DNA of 41,103 bases from Liquorilactobacillus mali KCTC 3596 = DSM 20444 (lineage in GTDB: Bacteria; Bacillota; Bacilli; Lactobacillales; Lactobacillaceae), in the NCBI RefSeq assembly GCF_000260415.1, contig NZ_BACP01000008.1:1-41103 (forward strand), given 5' to 3'. The translations under genes were made by a program, and so were the position numbers. How positions within the stretch are numbered: the first letter of the stretch is position 1; each line of letters opens with the position of its first letter. Below, piece after piece: positions 18,455-26,731 of this stretch. The notes under the pieces were generated by a model. That model searched no databases, was not told where the DNA came from, and saw nothing but the letters and a program-made list of their open reading frames with translations.

Positions 18455-19504
18455 ATGGTAAAGAAAAGAATTTCACGCGGCAAGTTCAATAAGTTACAAA
18501 AATTGTCTAATGATCACGGAATTATCGCTGCACTCGCGATCGATCAACGCGGTTCAATGAAGAAGATGATGGAAGCTGCTGCTCAACAAGCTGGGAAGAA
18601 ATATAATATCGAAATGGTATATGAGTTTAAGGAACTTGTTTCGCAAGTTTTAACCAATCATGTTTCGGGTATTTTACTGGACGAAGAACTAGGATTTAAG
18701 GGAATTAAGTCTAAAGCAAAACAAACTGGCTTGATCTTATCCTATGAAAAAACGGGCTACGATGTTAAAACTGTCGGACGTTTTCCTGAGTTATTACCAA
18801 ATGAAAGTCTACACCGTTTATTAAATAAAGGAGCAGATGCTGCTAAAGTTCTGGTCTACTATAATCCTAATGATAAAGCAGAAATAAATGATGTTAAGCA
18901 TGCCTTTTTGGAACGTTTGGGTGCTGAGGGCCTAGCGGCTGATATTCCACTTTTTGTGGAAATTGTGACATATGATGATGCAATTCCAGATACAAAAAGT
19001 GTTGCTTTTGCTAAAGAAAAGCCGCAACTGGTCATTGATTCAATGCGAGAATTTTCTAAGGAAAAGTATCATATCGACGTCATTAAGACCGAAGTGCCAG
19101 TCAACTTTGATTATGTAGAAGGTTACACTGCAGACGGTGTTGCCCCACTCTATACTAAAGAAGAAGCGGCCAAATATTTTGCTTCAGCCAACAAGGCAGT
19201 TGATCGACCTTTCATCTACTTGTCTGCGGGTGTCAGTGCTGAGACTTTTCGTAATGAACTGACTTTTGCTGGAGAATCACATACAAAATATAACGGTATC
19301 TTAGGCGGACGTGCAACTTGGCTCCAAGGAGTTCAAGTTTATGCACAAAAGGGTAGAGATGGATTGATTGAATGGCTCAACACACAAGGTAAGCAAAATA
19401 TTACTGAATTGAATGATATTCTGAATGAGGGTGCCACTCCTTGGTATGACTGGTATGGTGGATTAGATAATATTGAAGTCTTCGATAAAGATATTATGAA
19501 ATAG
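18455..19504 (+). CDS. lacD: Tagatose 1,6-bisphosphate aldolase
   Basis: This is a class I aldolase that splits tagatose-1,6-bisphosphate into DHAP and glyceraldehyde-3-phosphate (EC 4.1.2.40). The 349-residue sequence shows the LacD start with AALAIDQRGSMKKM, the central FVEIVTYD, and the Schiff-base lysine K211 in DVIKTEVPVN. A C-terminal ILGGRATWLQGV segment binds phosphate. It is about 20 residues longer than typical LacD (about 326), mostly at the C-terminus. A GGGAGG site precedes the ATG. No lacA, lacB or lacC lies nearby, so it is an orphan here. LacD enzymes have relaxed stereochemistry and could also serve fructose- or other ketose-bisphosphates. Confidence 0.93.
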   Translation: MVKKRISRGKFNKLQKLSNDHGIIAALAIDQRGSMKKMMEAAAQQAGKKYNIEMVYEFKELVSQVLTNHVSGILLDEELGFKGIKSKAKQTGLILSYEKTGYDVKTVGRFPELLPNESLHRLLNKGADAAKVLVYYNPNDKAEINDVKHAFLERLGAEGLAADIPLFVEIVTYDDAIPDTKSVAFAKEKPQLVIDSMREFSKEKYHIDVIKTEVPVNFDYVEGYTADGVAPLYTKEEAAKYFASANKAVDRPFIYLSAGVSAETFRNELTFAGESHTKYNGILGGRATWLQGVQVYAQKGRDGLIEWLNTQGKQNITELNDILNEGATPWYDWYGGLDNIEVFDKDIMK

Positions 19505-19654
19505 TCAATGCAGGTAGTGTAGGCCCTTTCTCAGATCAAGTGTGTGATCAATGGTTTTGGACAAATTATCTGTTGGTTAGAGAACTTGATATGGACTAAG
19601 AATTTAAAATTAGAATGATACTTATCGCGGCAATAATAACCGAAACTTCAATTA

Positions 19655-19711
19655 GTGTAAAAAAGTAGATAATTAATCACCACTCGTTCTTGAGAAGTAA
19701 TTAATTATCTA
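19655..19711 (-). terminator. Terminator downstream of the FAD oxidase gene
   Basis: TAGATAATTAAT (19666-19677) and ATTAATTATCTA (19700-19711) are perfect 12-bp inverted arms with a small TTCT/AGAA hairpin inside. On the minus strand the stem is followed by CTTTTTTAC, so it terminates the minus-strand gene. It lacks a T-run for the converging lacD transcript. Confidence 0.6.
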
Positions 19712-19753
19712 AACCAAAGCTGTTGTTAATTGTTGAACTATTCTAAAAGCATA

Positions 19754-21121
19754 TTAAATATTTCGACCCTGATTAAATAATTTATCGGGGTCTTCTTTGT
19801 CTGCTATAGCCTTAAGCTTAGAGGCTATATATTCGGGCCAAACACGAGCATTTTCTTCACTGCTAAGATCACTTGAGTAAGCACCATACACACCGGTGCC
19901 TAATTTTAATAGTGGTTCAAAATTTTTGTTTGCTTGTGCAGCGTCATCCTTAGCAGACCAAAGTGCAATAAAGCCCACAGCATTTCGGCAAGTCCATGCG
20001 GTTGTCATGGCATTTATAGTATTTAAAGCTCCTCCAATGTAGCGTAATTCTATTCCCAATGAATTAAAATTATTTAAAATATTGGTTATTTCCTTAGCAA
20101 TCTGAGGAGTAAATGCTCGTACTAACGTGTTTTTCACATACACAGCTTGTTGACCAGTGTGTGGAGTATGTGGTGCTACTACCATATCTGCATAATTCAT
20201 AACCTTTTCCTGATGTTTGACCACCCCAGCAAGTTTAGAAGCTTGATTAAACCAAATATGTTCATTTTCATCCTTGATCCCTGCCCATATGTTGGTGGCC
20301 TGTACACTGAAGTTACCCACGTGGTGATTTGAATTGGTAATCATTAGTAGACTAGTTAAGTTTTTAGGAGCACTACTGATCCATTCTTGCCAATCATGAA
20401 TGAAGTCGCTGAGATTGTTTACTGAGTAAGTGACGGTTTGTAAACAAATTGGAGTCTTAATGCTCTTTGTTTTATCGATTAACTTGTCTGCTTTAAATAA
20501 GAATTCGGTCACGATCCCTATTTGTGAACCACCGCCACGAATTGCCCAGAATAGTTCAGGATAATGGGTCTTATCAGCCACGATGATTTTTCCAATTGCG
20601 GTTACTATCCTAGCACCAATTAAGTGATCAATTGTTAGACCAAAGCGACGCACAAGTAATCCAATTCCGCCATAAACTGTTAGTCCGCCAACACCAGTAT
20701 CTCCGAAATCCCCACTGGAAATAACTAGGTTGTACGGAGACAATTTTTGTGCCACATCTCCCCAAACAGCACCAGCTTGTATTTTTGCAATTCCCTTATT
20801 AGCATCAATTATTTCAACTTTGTTCAGGCTGCTAATGTCTAGTATAATTCCACCGTCATTGACCGAGGTCATTGTGATACCATGTCCACCACTTCTCACA
20901 GAAAATGTAATTTTCCAATTTTTCTGTCTTCTAACCTCGCTAACATATTTTATTGTGTCCACTATATTTGTTTCTGTTTTTGCCATAATAATAAGCAAAG
21001 GAGTTCCGACACGAAAGTAATTGGAACGGACTTGCTTATAGGTAGGATCACTTGGAAAAATGGCAAGATTTTTTAATGAGTTAGGCAGTTCTGGCCAATT
21101 ATTATTTTGTTTAATTTCCAT
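19754..21121 (-). CDS. FAD-linked oxidase (PCMH fold, BBE C-terminus)
   Basis: This 455-residue flavoprotein of the berberine-bridge/oligosaccharide-oxidase group has a PCMH-type FAD domain with VRSGGHG (about 72-78), whose His is the usual covalent FAD attachment site. The second FAD region is SSGDFGDTGVGGLTVYGGIG. It ends in a BBE motif (YGAYSSDLSSEENARVW, then EDPDKLFNQGRNI). The Cys that forms the second covalent bond in bicovalent relatives is absent here (GDFGDTG). ATG at 21121 follows AAGGAG; a longer in-frame start at 21181 has no such site. There is no signal peptide. It probably oxidises a sugar or related alcohol with O2. The substrate is unknown. Confidence 0.9.
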   Translation of the reverse strand: MEIKQNNNWPELPNSLKNLAIFPSDPTYKQVRSNYFRVGTPLLIIMAKTETNIVDTIKYVSEVRRQKNWKITFSVRSGGHGITMTSVNDGGIILDISSLNKVEIIDANKGIAKIQAGAVWGDVAQKLSPYNLVISSGDFGDTGVGGLTVYGGIGLLVRRFGLTIDHLIGARIVTAIGKIIVADKTHYPELFWAIRGGGSQIGIVTEFLFKADKLIDKTKSIKTPICLQTVTYSVNNLSDFIHDWQEWISSAPKNLTSLLMITNSNHHVGNFSVQATNIWAGIKDENEHIWFNQASKLAGVVKHQEKVMNYADMVVAPHTPHTGQQAVYVKNTLVRAFTPQIAKEITNILNNFNSLGIELRYIGGALNTINAMTTAWTCRNAVGFIALWSAKDDAAQANKNFEPLLKLGTGVYGAYSSDLSSEENARVWPEYIASKLKAIADKEDPDKLFNQGRNI

Positions 21122-21416
21122 ATTTTTCTCCTTAATAGATAAAAAAGTGTAAATCCCTAATTGATTAAGATAATCTATCATTTTTTGAGATAGTGATTCA
21201 TATTTTAGCCATTCATGTGTAGCTTTGCTGCTCCATTTGGTCTTTTATAACCCAAAAGGTTTTTAAATATGATTTTTGAACGTATGTATTATTTAGAATC
21301 GGATGAATCGTTCTTGCTCACTACTTTAATTCTAGTACTGCTAAGCCGATGTATCTTATAACAGAATCGCAGTAATGTAGTTTTTTGATTCATATTAATA
21401 CTTGGGGGATTAAGTT

Positions 21417-23612
21417 ATGAATGGGGAATTTGATTTAAACTACTTTAGAGAAAAAATCTTAAAAATGAATAAACAGGATTTTGCCGACCTGATGGAAATC
21501 GATGTGATAACACTTGAGATGTGGGAGGGAGATCCTGATAATCTTACAATGAGAATATATAAGGAGATAGCTGAAAAAACTGATTATACATTGGAACAAC
21601 TATTTAATTTTAAGGAGCATGTGCCCCTGCCTTGGAAACTAGATAATAAAATCACTGAGAAAAGAGAAAAAGTGTTAAAAAAAGTTCTCGAAAATGAACA
21701 ATCTTTTGAAGAAGCACTGCTTGAGATTGAACAAAAAGAACTAGAAGAAGGGTTTGAAATCAATGTAGCGGAGGTAAAAGGATATTTTGAAGAATTAAAA
21801 AAGATTGGCCCGTTATGCAGTAATAGACTTCGAAAACCGCTAGTAGCTTTTATAGGTGCATCTGATGCGGGGAAAAGTTCACTGATAAATGTCATATTGG
21901 GAACAGATTTATTACCGATGGCGTTTCAACCAATGACCGCCGCAATCAATTATGTATATCATGAATTAGACAAACCAGAAAATATTGGCGATGAAAATAA
22001 TACAGTTGTGGTTAGGACTAACCATGAACAATTGGTAGACATCTCAAATTTGGAGAACATTATTGAAACTGGCGAACACGTTATTGCAATCGGAAGAACA
22101 AATCTAATTCGAGAATATGGTCTCAATAAATACAATGAAGAAATAAATGAAGAAAATAATCAGGGACTTACTTATATTTTTACTTTTATAGATGCACCAA
22201 TATTAACCGGACTTGCGTTCATTGATACTCCTGGAATTAGCGCAAATGAAAAAGACAACCAGACAGCACTCAAGGCCTATCAGTATGCAGATGTTACGAT
22301 CTATCTATCACAAATGTCCAGTTTTTTACGGGAAGAAGACATGATATTCATTAAACAAATTATTGATTCTTCCTCCAGAGAATTTGACCAAGATGGACGC
22401 GTGCCATTTAATAATTTATTATTCGTGGGAAGTCATGCAGATTCTGTTGGAAACAGTGATATAAGTGAGATCTTTAATCGCGCGGTTGCAAGGTTTTTAA
22501 ATGTTCAAACGAGTACATATTTTGCTAAATTTGGACCGACATATAATCAAGAAACATTTCGTAAACGCTTTTACGCATCTGATATTAAGGATCCACGGCT
22601 CTCACAACCGTTCAAGCAAGCATTCATTGCAATGATGGAGAATATTTTGAGTGTCAAAATAAGGCAAAGCAGATTGGTACAAAAAAAGGCGATAGAAGAA
22701 ATGATTAAGACAGGGAAGAAAATTGAAGAACACCTGACAGCACGCATTAATTTTCCAGCAACGAAGGAAAGCCTTAAAAAGTACAAATTTCAACAAATAG
22801 AAGAAGAGTTACTACGATTATCTAATACGAAAAAGGAAGTTTCTATTAGAGATTTTCACAATGCCTACGCGAAGATATTCACTATAAATTCTATTGAAGG
22901 ACTAATCAAGAAGAAAGAATTCAAGAATAATCAAGAAGATAAGAAAAAGATTTTGTTATTACTACAAAATATGGTAGATGAAAAACTTCAAGCAATATTA
23001 AAGGAAAACTCGGATGATTTTTCCAGTAAAATGGATGGCTCAATAAAAAAGTTCAATGATTTTTTTAATTCTGAGAACTTTGACTTTACTAACTTCTTCA
23101 TCAAATCTTCTACGGATGTGGCAACCAGTCTAGGAATTTATGGGGCATTCTCCATATTATTTGGCAGCTTGGGTAATCTTGGAGGGTATCTTCTCTTTAT
23201 GCAGACAGCTGGTTTTTTGAGCTCAGTTGGGTTATATGGCGGAACTGTGTCTGGAACAGCGACGGCAATCTCTGCCATTGGGGGGCCACTAACATTGGGA
23301 CTGGCGTTAATTATATTCTCTGGTCTTGTGGTTTTCAATATTTTTGGCGATGGTTGGATGAGAAAGTATGCCAAGCAGTTGGTCAAACAATTTGAAAAGT
23401 TAGGTGTCGAACAAAAATACAGCATGGAGATTATAAGATACTGGGATGATACTGCGAAAATTACGGCTGAGGCAATAAAAAAAGTTGAGGAGGAATATGC
23501 GCAGCACCAAAAGGAGACTGCACAAATAATTCAAGCAGAAATACCTTTTTTAAGAGACTTGGTTCAACTAGTGGAGTCTGTTAAAGTAGCTGAAGATGAA
23601 AAGATTTTGTGA
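21417..23612 (+). CDS. Dynamin-like GTPase with N-terminal helix-turn-helix
   Basis: The 731-residue protein begins with a Cro/C1-like HTH of about 65 residues (KQDFADLMEIDVITLEMWEG, then a helix ending LEQLFNF). A charged coiled-coil stretch follows (about 75-130). The GTPase domain has a GASDAGKSS P-loop at 147-155, a FIDTPG G3 motif with Asp270, and VGSHAD as a G4-like motif near 337-342. A helical region comes next, then two long hydrophobic glycine-rich segments (about 570-645) that could insert in membrane, and a C-terminal coiled coil. GGGGGA precedes the ATG. Bacterial dynamins remodel membranes, and some act in stress or phage defence. The HTH makes this one unusual. The gene is followed by its own terminator. 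Confidence 0.9.
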   Translation: MNGEFDLNYFREKILKMNKQDFADLMEIDVITLEMWEGDPDNLTMRIYKEIAEKTDYTLEQLFNFKEHVPLPWKLDNKITEKREKVLKKVLENEQSFEEALLEIEQKELEEGFEINVAEVKGYFEELKKIGPLCSNRLRKPLVAFIGASDAGKSSLINVILGTDLLPMAFQPMTAAINYVYHELDKPENIGDENNTVVVRTNHEQLVDISNLENIIETGEHVIAIGRTNLIREYGLNKYNEEINEENNQGLTYIFTFIDAPILTGLAFIDTPGISANEKDNQTALKAYQYADVTIYLSQMSSFLREEDMIFIKQIIDSSSREFDQDGRVPFNNLLFVGSHADSVGNSDISEIFNRAVARFLNVQTSTYFAKFGPTYNQETFRKRFYASDIKDPRLSQPFKQAFIAMMENILSVKIRQSRLVQKKAIEEMIKTGKKIEEHLTARINFPATKESLKKYKFQQIEEELLRLSNTKKEVSIRDFHNAYAKIFTINSIEGLIKKKEFKNNQEDKKKILLLLQNMVDEKLQAILKENSDDFSSKMDGSIKKFNDFFNSENFDFTNFFIKSSTDVATSLGIYGAFSILFGSLGNLGGYLLFMQTAGFLSSVGLYGGTVSGTATAISAIGGPLTLGLALIIFSGLVVFNIFGDGWMRKYAKQLVKQFEKLGVEQKYSMEIIRYWDDTAKITAEAIKKVEEEYAQHQKETAQIIQAEIPFLRDLVQLVESVKVAEDEKIL

Positions 23613-23637
23613 TTTGAATTGCATAGATATTCTAAAT

Positions 23638-23683
23638 GGGACTGGAGCGCAAGTGATATTTTGACTCAGTCTCGTTTATTTTG
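23638..23683 (+). terminator. Terminator of the dynamin gene
   Basis: GGGACTG (23638-23644) pairs with CAGTCTC (23667-23673), with one G-U, followed by GTTTATTTTG. The loop resembles the terminal hairpin of the dispersed repeat. Confidence 0.5.
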
Positions 23684-23698
23684 TCTATTTTTATGAAA

Positions 23699-23855
23699 AA
23701 ATACGGATGTTTATTTCCAGAAGCATAAAAAAAGACTAGATCAAAAGTTGAATTTTGACCCAGTTCTTTCATTGATTCCAGATAGATGTGTTCCGTATAA
23801 CATGCTATGTTTGTAATTTCTTGTTAATACTCAAATTTTACCGATTTATATCCTA
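23699..23855. repeat. Dispersed 3'-UTR repeat, convergent copies D (minus) and E (plus, partial)
   Basis: Read on the minus strand, 23855 to 23727 gives the repeat: CGGTAAAATTTGAGTATTAA, then a segment lacking the second half of the long hairpin, then ACGGAACAC, and a terminator ending in seven T. It follows the flavocytochrome gene. On the plus strand, TACGGATGTTTATTTCCAGA (23702-23721) matches the core of the other copies and leads into the same hairpin. Two oppositely oriented copies therefore share one terminator between convergent genes. Otherwise 23613-23935 holds only the dynamin terminator. Confidence 0.65.
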
Positions 23856-23935
23856 CCTTCAATTATAATTAAAAATAAGTTATTTGCTTTAAGTTGGACA
23901 TAAGGCAGCTTCTTACAACATAGGCTATTTGAATA

Positions 23936-25231
23936 TTACCAATTGAATTCTTCTTTAAAAATATTTTTACTACTAACTTTAGTTTTTCCTAGCAATTTCT
24001 CCCAGTGATGAATTAGTGGAATAGGACCACTGAGTAAAAACAATGTGTGATTCTGCCAATCATTCGGCAAATGGTTTAAAACAAAGTCATCGGAAAAACG
24101 TCCCTGTTGCCAGAAACCAGTGAAGTTAGTATGTTGATTCCACTGGTTTAACTGGTGTTGGTACAACAAATCAGTTTGGTGATGAGCTGAGTAAAACAAA
24201 TAAATTTTATGAGATAAATTATTGGGAATTAGCGAGAATAAAGGTGTTACTCCAATTCCACCCGTTATTATGACCAAGTTTGAAGTACAATCATGTTCTG
24301 CAATAAATGCTTGGTATCGGCCAAAGCCACCAGTGACTTTGGCGGTTACCCCAGCTTTGAGAGTCTTCAGTCTATCGGTAAAATCTCCGTCGGCTCTAAT
24401 TGTCAGTTTGAATTTTCCATTTTTGTCAGGGAGACTGACCAGAGAAAAAGGATGTGGTTCGCGTAATTTTGATATATGTGGAAAAGATAGGAAAACAAAA
24501 TCTCCTGCCTGTAAGTTAAGCTGCTGACTTTGACGCCCCCCAAAAGTCAGTTCACGTACACGCGCAGATAAACTGTGATTTTGAATTAATTTAAGTTCCG
24601 CTTGTCCCTTGCGGCCGTGCCAGTTAATTTTTGTTTTCAAATAACTAAGAGCTGTTAATAAACTTAAGCCGTCAAACCAGATCATGAAGGATGTAATGGA
24701 TCTGATATAGTCAATTAATTGGACGTGAATAAAAACTAATATGACGGCTGCCAAAAGTAATTTATGAAGCAGCATGGTAACTTCGTGTTTAAAAACCTTT
24801 TCAAGAATTTTTTTGAATTTCGATAGCAAAGAAAAGCGACTGATTAGCCAGCCAGCCAAAAACAGCAGTGAATAACCAATTAATCCGGTTAAGATAATTA
24901 GGGCCAGATCGCCTGTTTGTTTGATTAATCCAGCTGAATGGGTTCCAAGCTTATGAAGCCAGGCCAATCCTAAGGCCGCAATTGCAATTATTCCGTGAAG
25001 TTGATATATACTGGGTAGACCTACTAGGCGATCCAGCCAGCGCGGTTTCGTGCTCAAATAAACGGCCGCAAGCATCCATGCATATGCAATGACTCCACTG
25101 TAAATAGCGAGCATTTCATTAGCCGCCATTCCTTGCAGTCCTGCAGAAATGGTTTGTATAAAGGGTAAAGGTACAACAAAAAAGAAACTTAACCAAAAAA
25201 GAACTAATTTATATTGTATTTTTCTCAGCAT
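23936..25231 (-). CDS. Ferric-reductase-like flavocytochrome (membrane NAD(P)H:haem/flavin oxidoreductase)
   Basis: The 431-residue protein has six or so transmembrane segments (about 1-205) with four candidate haem-ligand histidines: LHG and LHKLG near residues 79-95, LLHKLL and IHVQL near 155-175. This is the NOX/FRE bis-haem pattern. It then has a ferredoxin-NADP reductase-type part with HPFSLVS (FAD binding), GGFGRY and GGIGVTP (nucleotide binding). It should carry electrons from cytosolic NAD(P)H across the membrane. The N-terminus overlaps the apbE 3' end by 23 bp, which indicates translational coupling. ATG at 25231 fits an AAGGGCGG site. The likely electron acceptor is the FMN-binding protein encoded two genes upstream. 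Confidence 0.9.
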   Translation of the reverse strand: MLRKIQYKLVLFWLSFFFVVPLPFIQTISAGLQGMAANEMLAIYSGVIAYAWMLAAVYLSTKPRWLDRLVGLPSIYQLHGIIAIAALGLAWLHKLGTHSAGLIKQTGDLALIILTGLIGYSLLFLAGWLISRFSLLSKFKKILEKVFKHEVTMLLHKLLLAAVILVFIHVQLIDYIRSITSFMIWFDGLSLLTALSYLKTKINWHGRKGQAELKLIQNHSLSARVRELTFGGRQSQQLNLQAGDFVFLSFPHISKLREPHPFSLVSLPDKNGKFKLTIRADGDFTDRLKTLKAGVTAKVTGGFGRYQAFIAEHDCTSNLVIITGGIGVTPLFSLIPNNLSHKIYLFYSAHHQTDLLYQHQLNQWNQHTNFTGFWQQGRFSDDFVLNHLPNDWQNHTLFLLSGPIPLIHHWEKLLGKTKVSSKNIFKEEFNW

Positions 25232-25964
25232 CTGCAAGCCGCCCTTCTGAAAATGGAATAATAGTCTTTGATGTAATCATTAATCCGGTTAACTGATGTT
25301 CAGTTAATAGATTAATGAATTTTTGCTGGCCAGCAGCTAAGGCAGTTGTTGCCCAGATATCTGCCCAGGTCAGACCCTCAGAAATTATAGTAGCTTGAAG
25401 GAGAGAATGATCTGTCAAATTAGAAATATGTTGGCCACGCTTGCTAAAACCAGAAGTAGCAGCAGCCCCATTTTTTAATTTGTAAACGGCACTCAAACTA
25501 TGGAGTTGTTTAGGATTTTCGATTCCAATTTCCCAGTCAAAAGAAGATTCTGGTTGAGTAGCAAATTGCAAATCTCCGCCACCATTCAGTGAAATTCCAG
25601 TCACTTGAGGATGACTTGTAAGAAAAGGGGACAACAGATTATTAAAAATTTTCTCAATTGCCCAGCCTTTAACCAAACCTGTCGGATTAAATTCAGATGC
25701 ATAGTAAGGATCAAAGAAACCGGTAGTAGTTTTAGCCGCCCTTTTGGCTAGATCAAAGACGGTATGAAAGCTTGCATTTTGCATAATCTGTAAATCACCC
25801 GCTTGATATTTTTTTAATAATGAATCCTGCTTAAAAGGAGAAAAAATGTGATCAATGACTTGCAATTCTTGCTGCACCTGCGCCATTAGGTAATCAATCC
25901 AGTGGTTTGCAGCTGATATCCGTTCTTCACAAACCAATGTTAAAGTGAATGGAATATTCATCAT
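25209..25964 (-). CDS. apbE: FAD:protein FMN transferase
   Basis: ApbE attaches FMN from FAD to a Ser/Thr of target proteins (EC 2.7.1.180). The 251-residue sequence keeps the family core: FDLAKRAAKTTTGFFDPYY, FNPTGLVKGWAIEKI, ISLNGGGDLQFA, AAATSGFSKRG and the metal-site segment TWADIWATTAL. It is shorter than the usual 300-350 residues and has no signal peptide or lipobox, so it looks cytosolic. It lies 72 bp after the FMN-binding protein gene, its evident substrate, and overlaps the flavocytochrome gene. The ATTAATATG start has a distant GGAGG (26019-26023 on the plus-strand numbering), so initiation may begin at the second Met. Confidence 0.92.
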   Translation of the reverse strand: MMNIPFTLTLVCEERISAANHWIDYLMAQVQQELQVIDHIFSPFKQDSLLKKYQAGDLQIMQNASFHTVFDLAKRAAKTTTGFFDPYYASEFNPTGLVKGWAIEKIFNNLLSPFLTSHPQVTGISLNGGGDLQFATQPESSFDWEIGIENPKQLHSLSAVYKLKNGAAATSGFSKRGQHISNLTDHSLLQATIISEGLTWADIWATTALAAGQQKFINLLTEHQLTGLMITSKTIIPFSEGRLADAEKNTI

Positions 25965-26036
25965 ATTAATTACACGATCGTAAAATTGATAATCTTTTTT
26001 GATCTCAAGTTAATTACCTCCTATTAATTGTAGTGA

Positions 26037-26504
26037 TTAAGCTTGTCGAGCTTCAACTAAGGCACTTTGCAAAGAGCCAGTAAAGCCCTTCCAGGTTTCG
26101 GTTGCTCCTGAAACTTGTTGAATATTTGCTGATTGACTTTTAACTGCTTCTTGTCGGTAAATTGGCAAGACTCGCTGATTAATTTCAACTGAATGTGAAT
26201 GTGTATTCGGATATTTAAGAACGGTAATTTGAGTAAGTCGATTGTCTGTAATTTTAATTTTCAATTGAACATTTCCCCAGGCGGTTGTGATGCTTTTCCC
26301 AACATATTCACCATCTTTATAGTTCTGTTGGTTGCTGGTACTGCTTGATGCAGTCGAGCTAGTCGAGCTTGAGTTACCGTCGGCTGTTGCACTCCGACTT
26401 GTTACACTGTTGCTTAGGGGTTTATATAAGACAAAATAGCTGTCTAATATAATAGATATTGCAATTGCCAATGATAGGGAAATAGCTATTATTTTATGAT
26501 ACAT
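26037..26504 (-). CDS. Membrane-anchored FMN-binding-domain protein
   Basis: The 155-residue protein has a positively charged N-terminus, one transmembrane helix (about 5-27), a Ser/Thr-rich linker (about 36-60) and an FMN-binding domain (about 63-155). The domain shows DGEYVG, AWGNVQLKIKI, YPNTHSHSVEIN and the flavinylation motif SGAT (132-135), with Thr135 the likely FMN-carrying residue. The topology predicts that the flavin domain faces outside. It is the first gene of the minus-strand flavin operon. It resembles the RnfG/NqrC-type flavin shuttle and the PplA type of surface flavoprotein, but as a single small domain. Confidence 0.92.
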   Translation of the reverse strand: MYHKIIAISLSLAIAISIILDSYFVLYKPLSNSVTSRSATADGNSSSTSSTASSSTSNQQNYKDGEYVGKSITTAWGNVQLKIKITDNRLTQITVLKYPNTHSHSVEINQRVLPIYRQEAVKSQSANIQQVSGATETWKGFTGSLQSALVEARQA

Positions 26505-26597
26505 ATTTACACCTCTACTTCTAAGAAGTTGATCAATTCTTTCTTTAGGTAATATGCCAAATTATGATATAAAACTATCTATAATTCATGAAGATAA

Positions 26598-26640
26598 TCT
26601 GAGAAATTCTCAGAAAAGAATGAGCAACAGCTGATATAAT
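26598..26640 (+). promoter_or_regulatory. Response-regulator box and -10 element at the flavin/RR divergent promoter
   Basis: TCTGAGA (26598-26604) and TCTCAGA (26608-26614) form a near-palindrome that can equally be read as TCT-GA/TCT-CA half-sites 10 bp apart, as OmpR-type regulators bind. A perfect TATAAT lies at 26635-26640. The box ends where a -35 would be, and the -35 hexamer itself is poor, which fits activation. The box also faces the FMN-binding-protein gene on the other strand. Confidence 0.5.
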
Positions 26641-26731
26641 AGAATTAGGTAGAAAGATAGAAAATATTTTTATCAAAAATATGATTGATGCAGATTCTGT
26701 TAATATCAGAATTTGCTTTGGGGGAAATATA

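Noticed and set aside
23699-23855. A transposable insertion sequence at the convergent site
   Set aside because: No transposase frame, no clean terminal inverted repeats and no target duplication were seen. Non-autonomous mobility remains possible and is listed as a finding.
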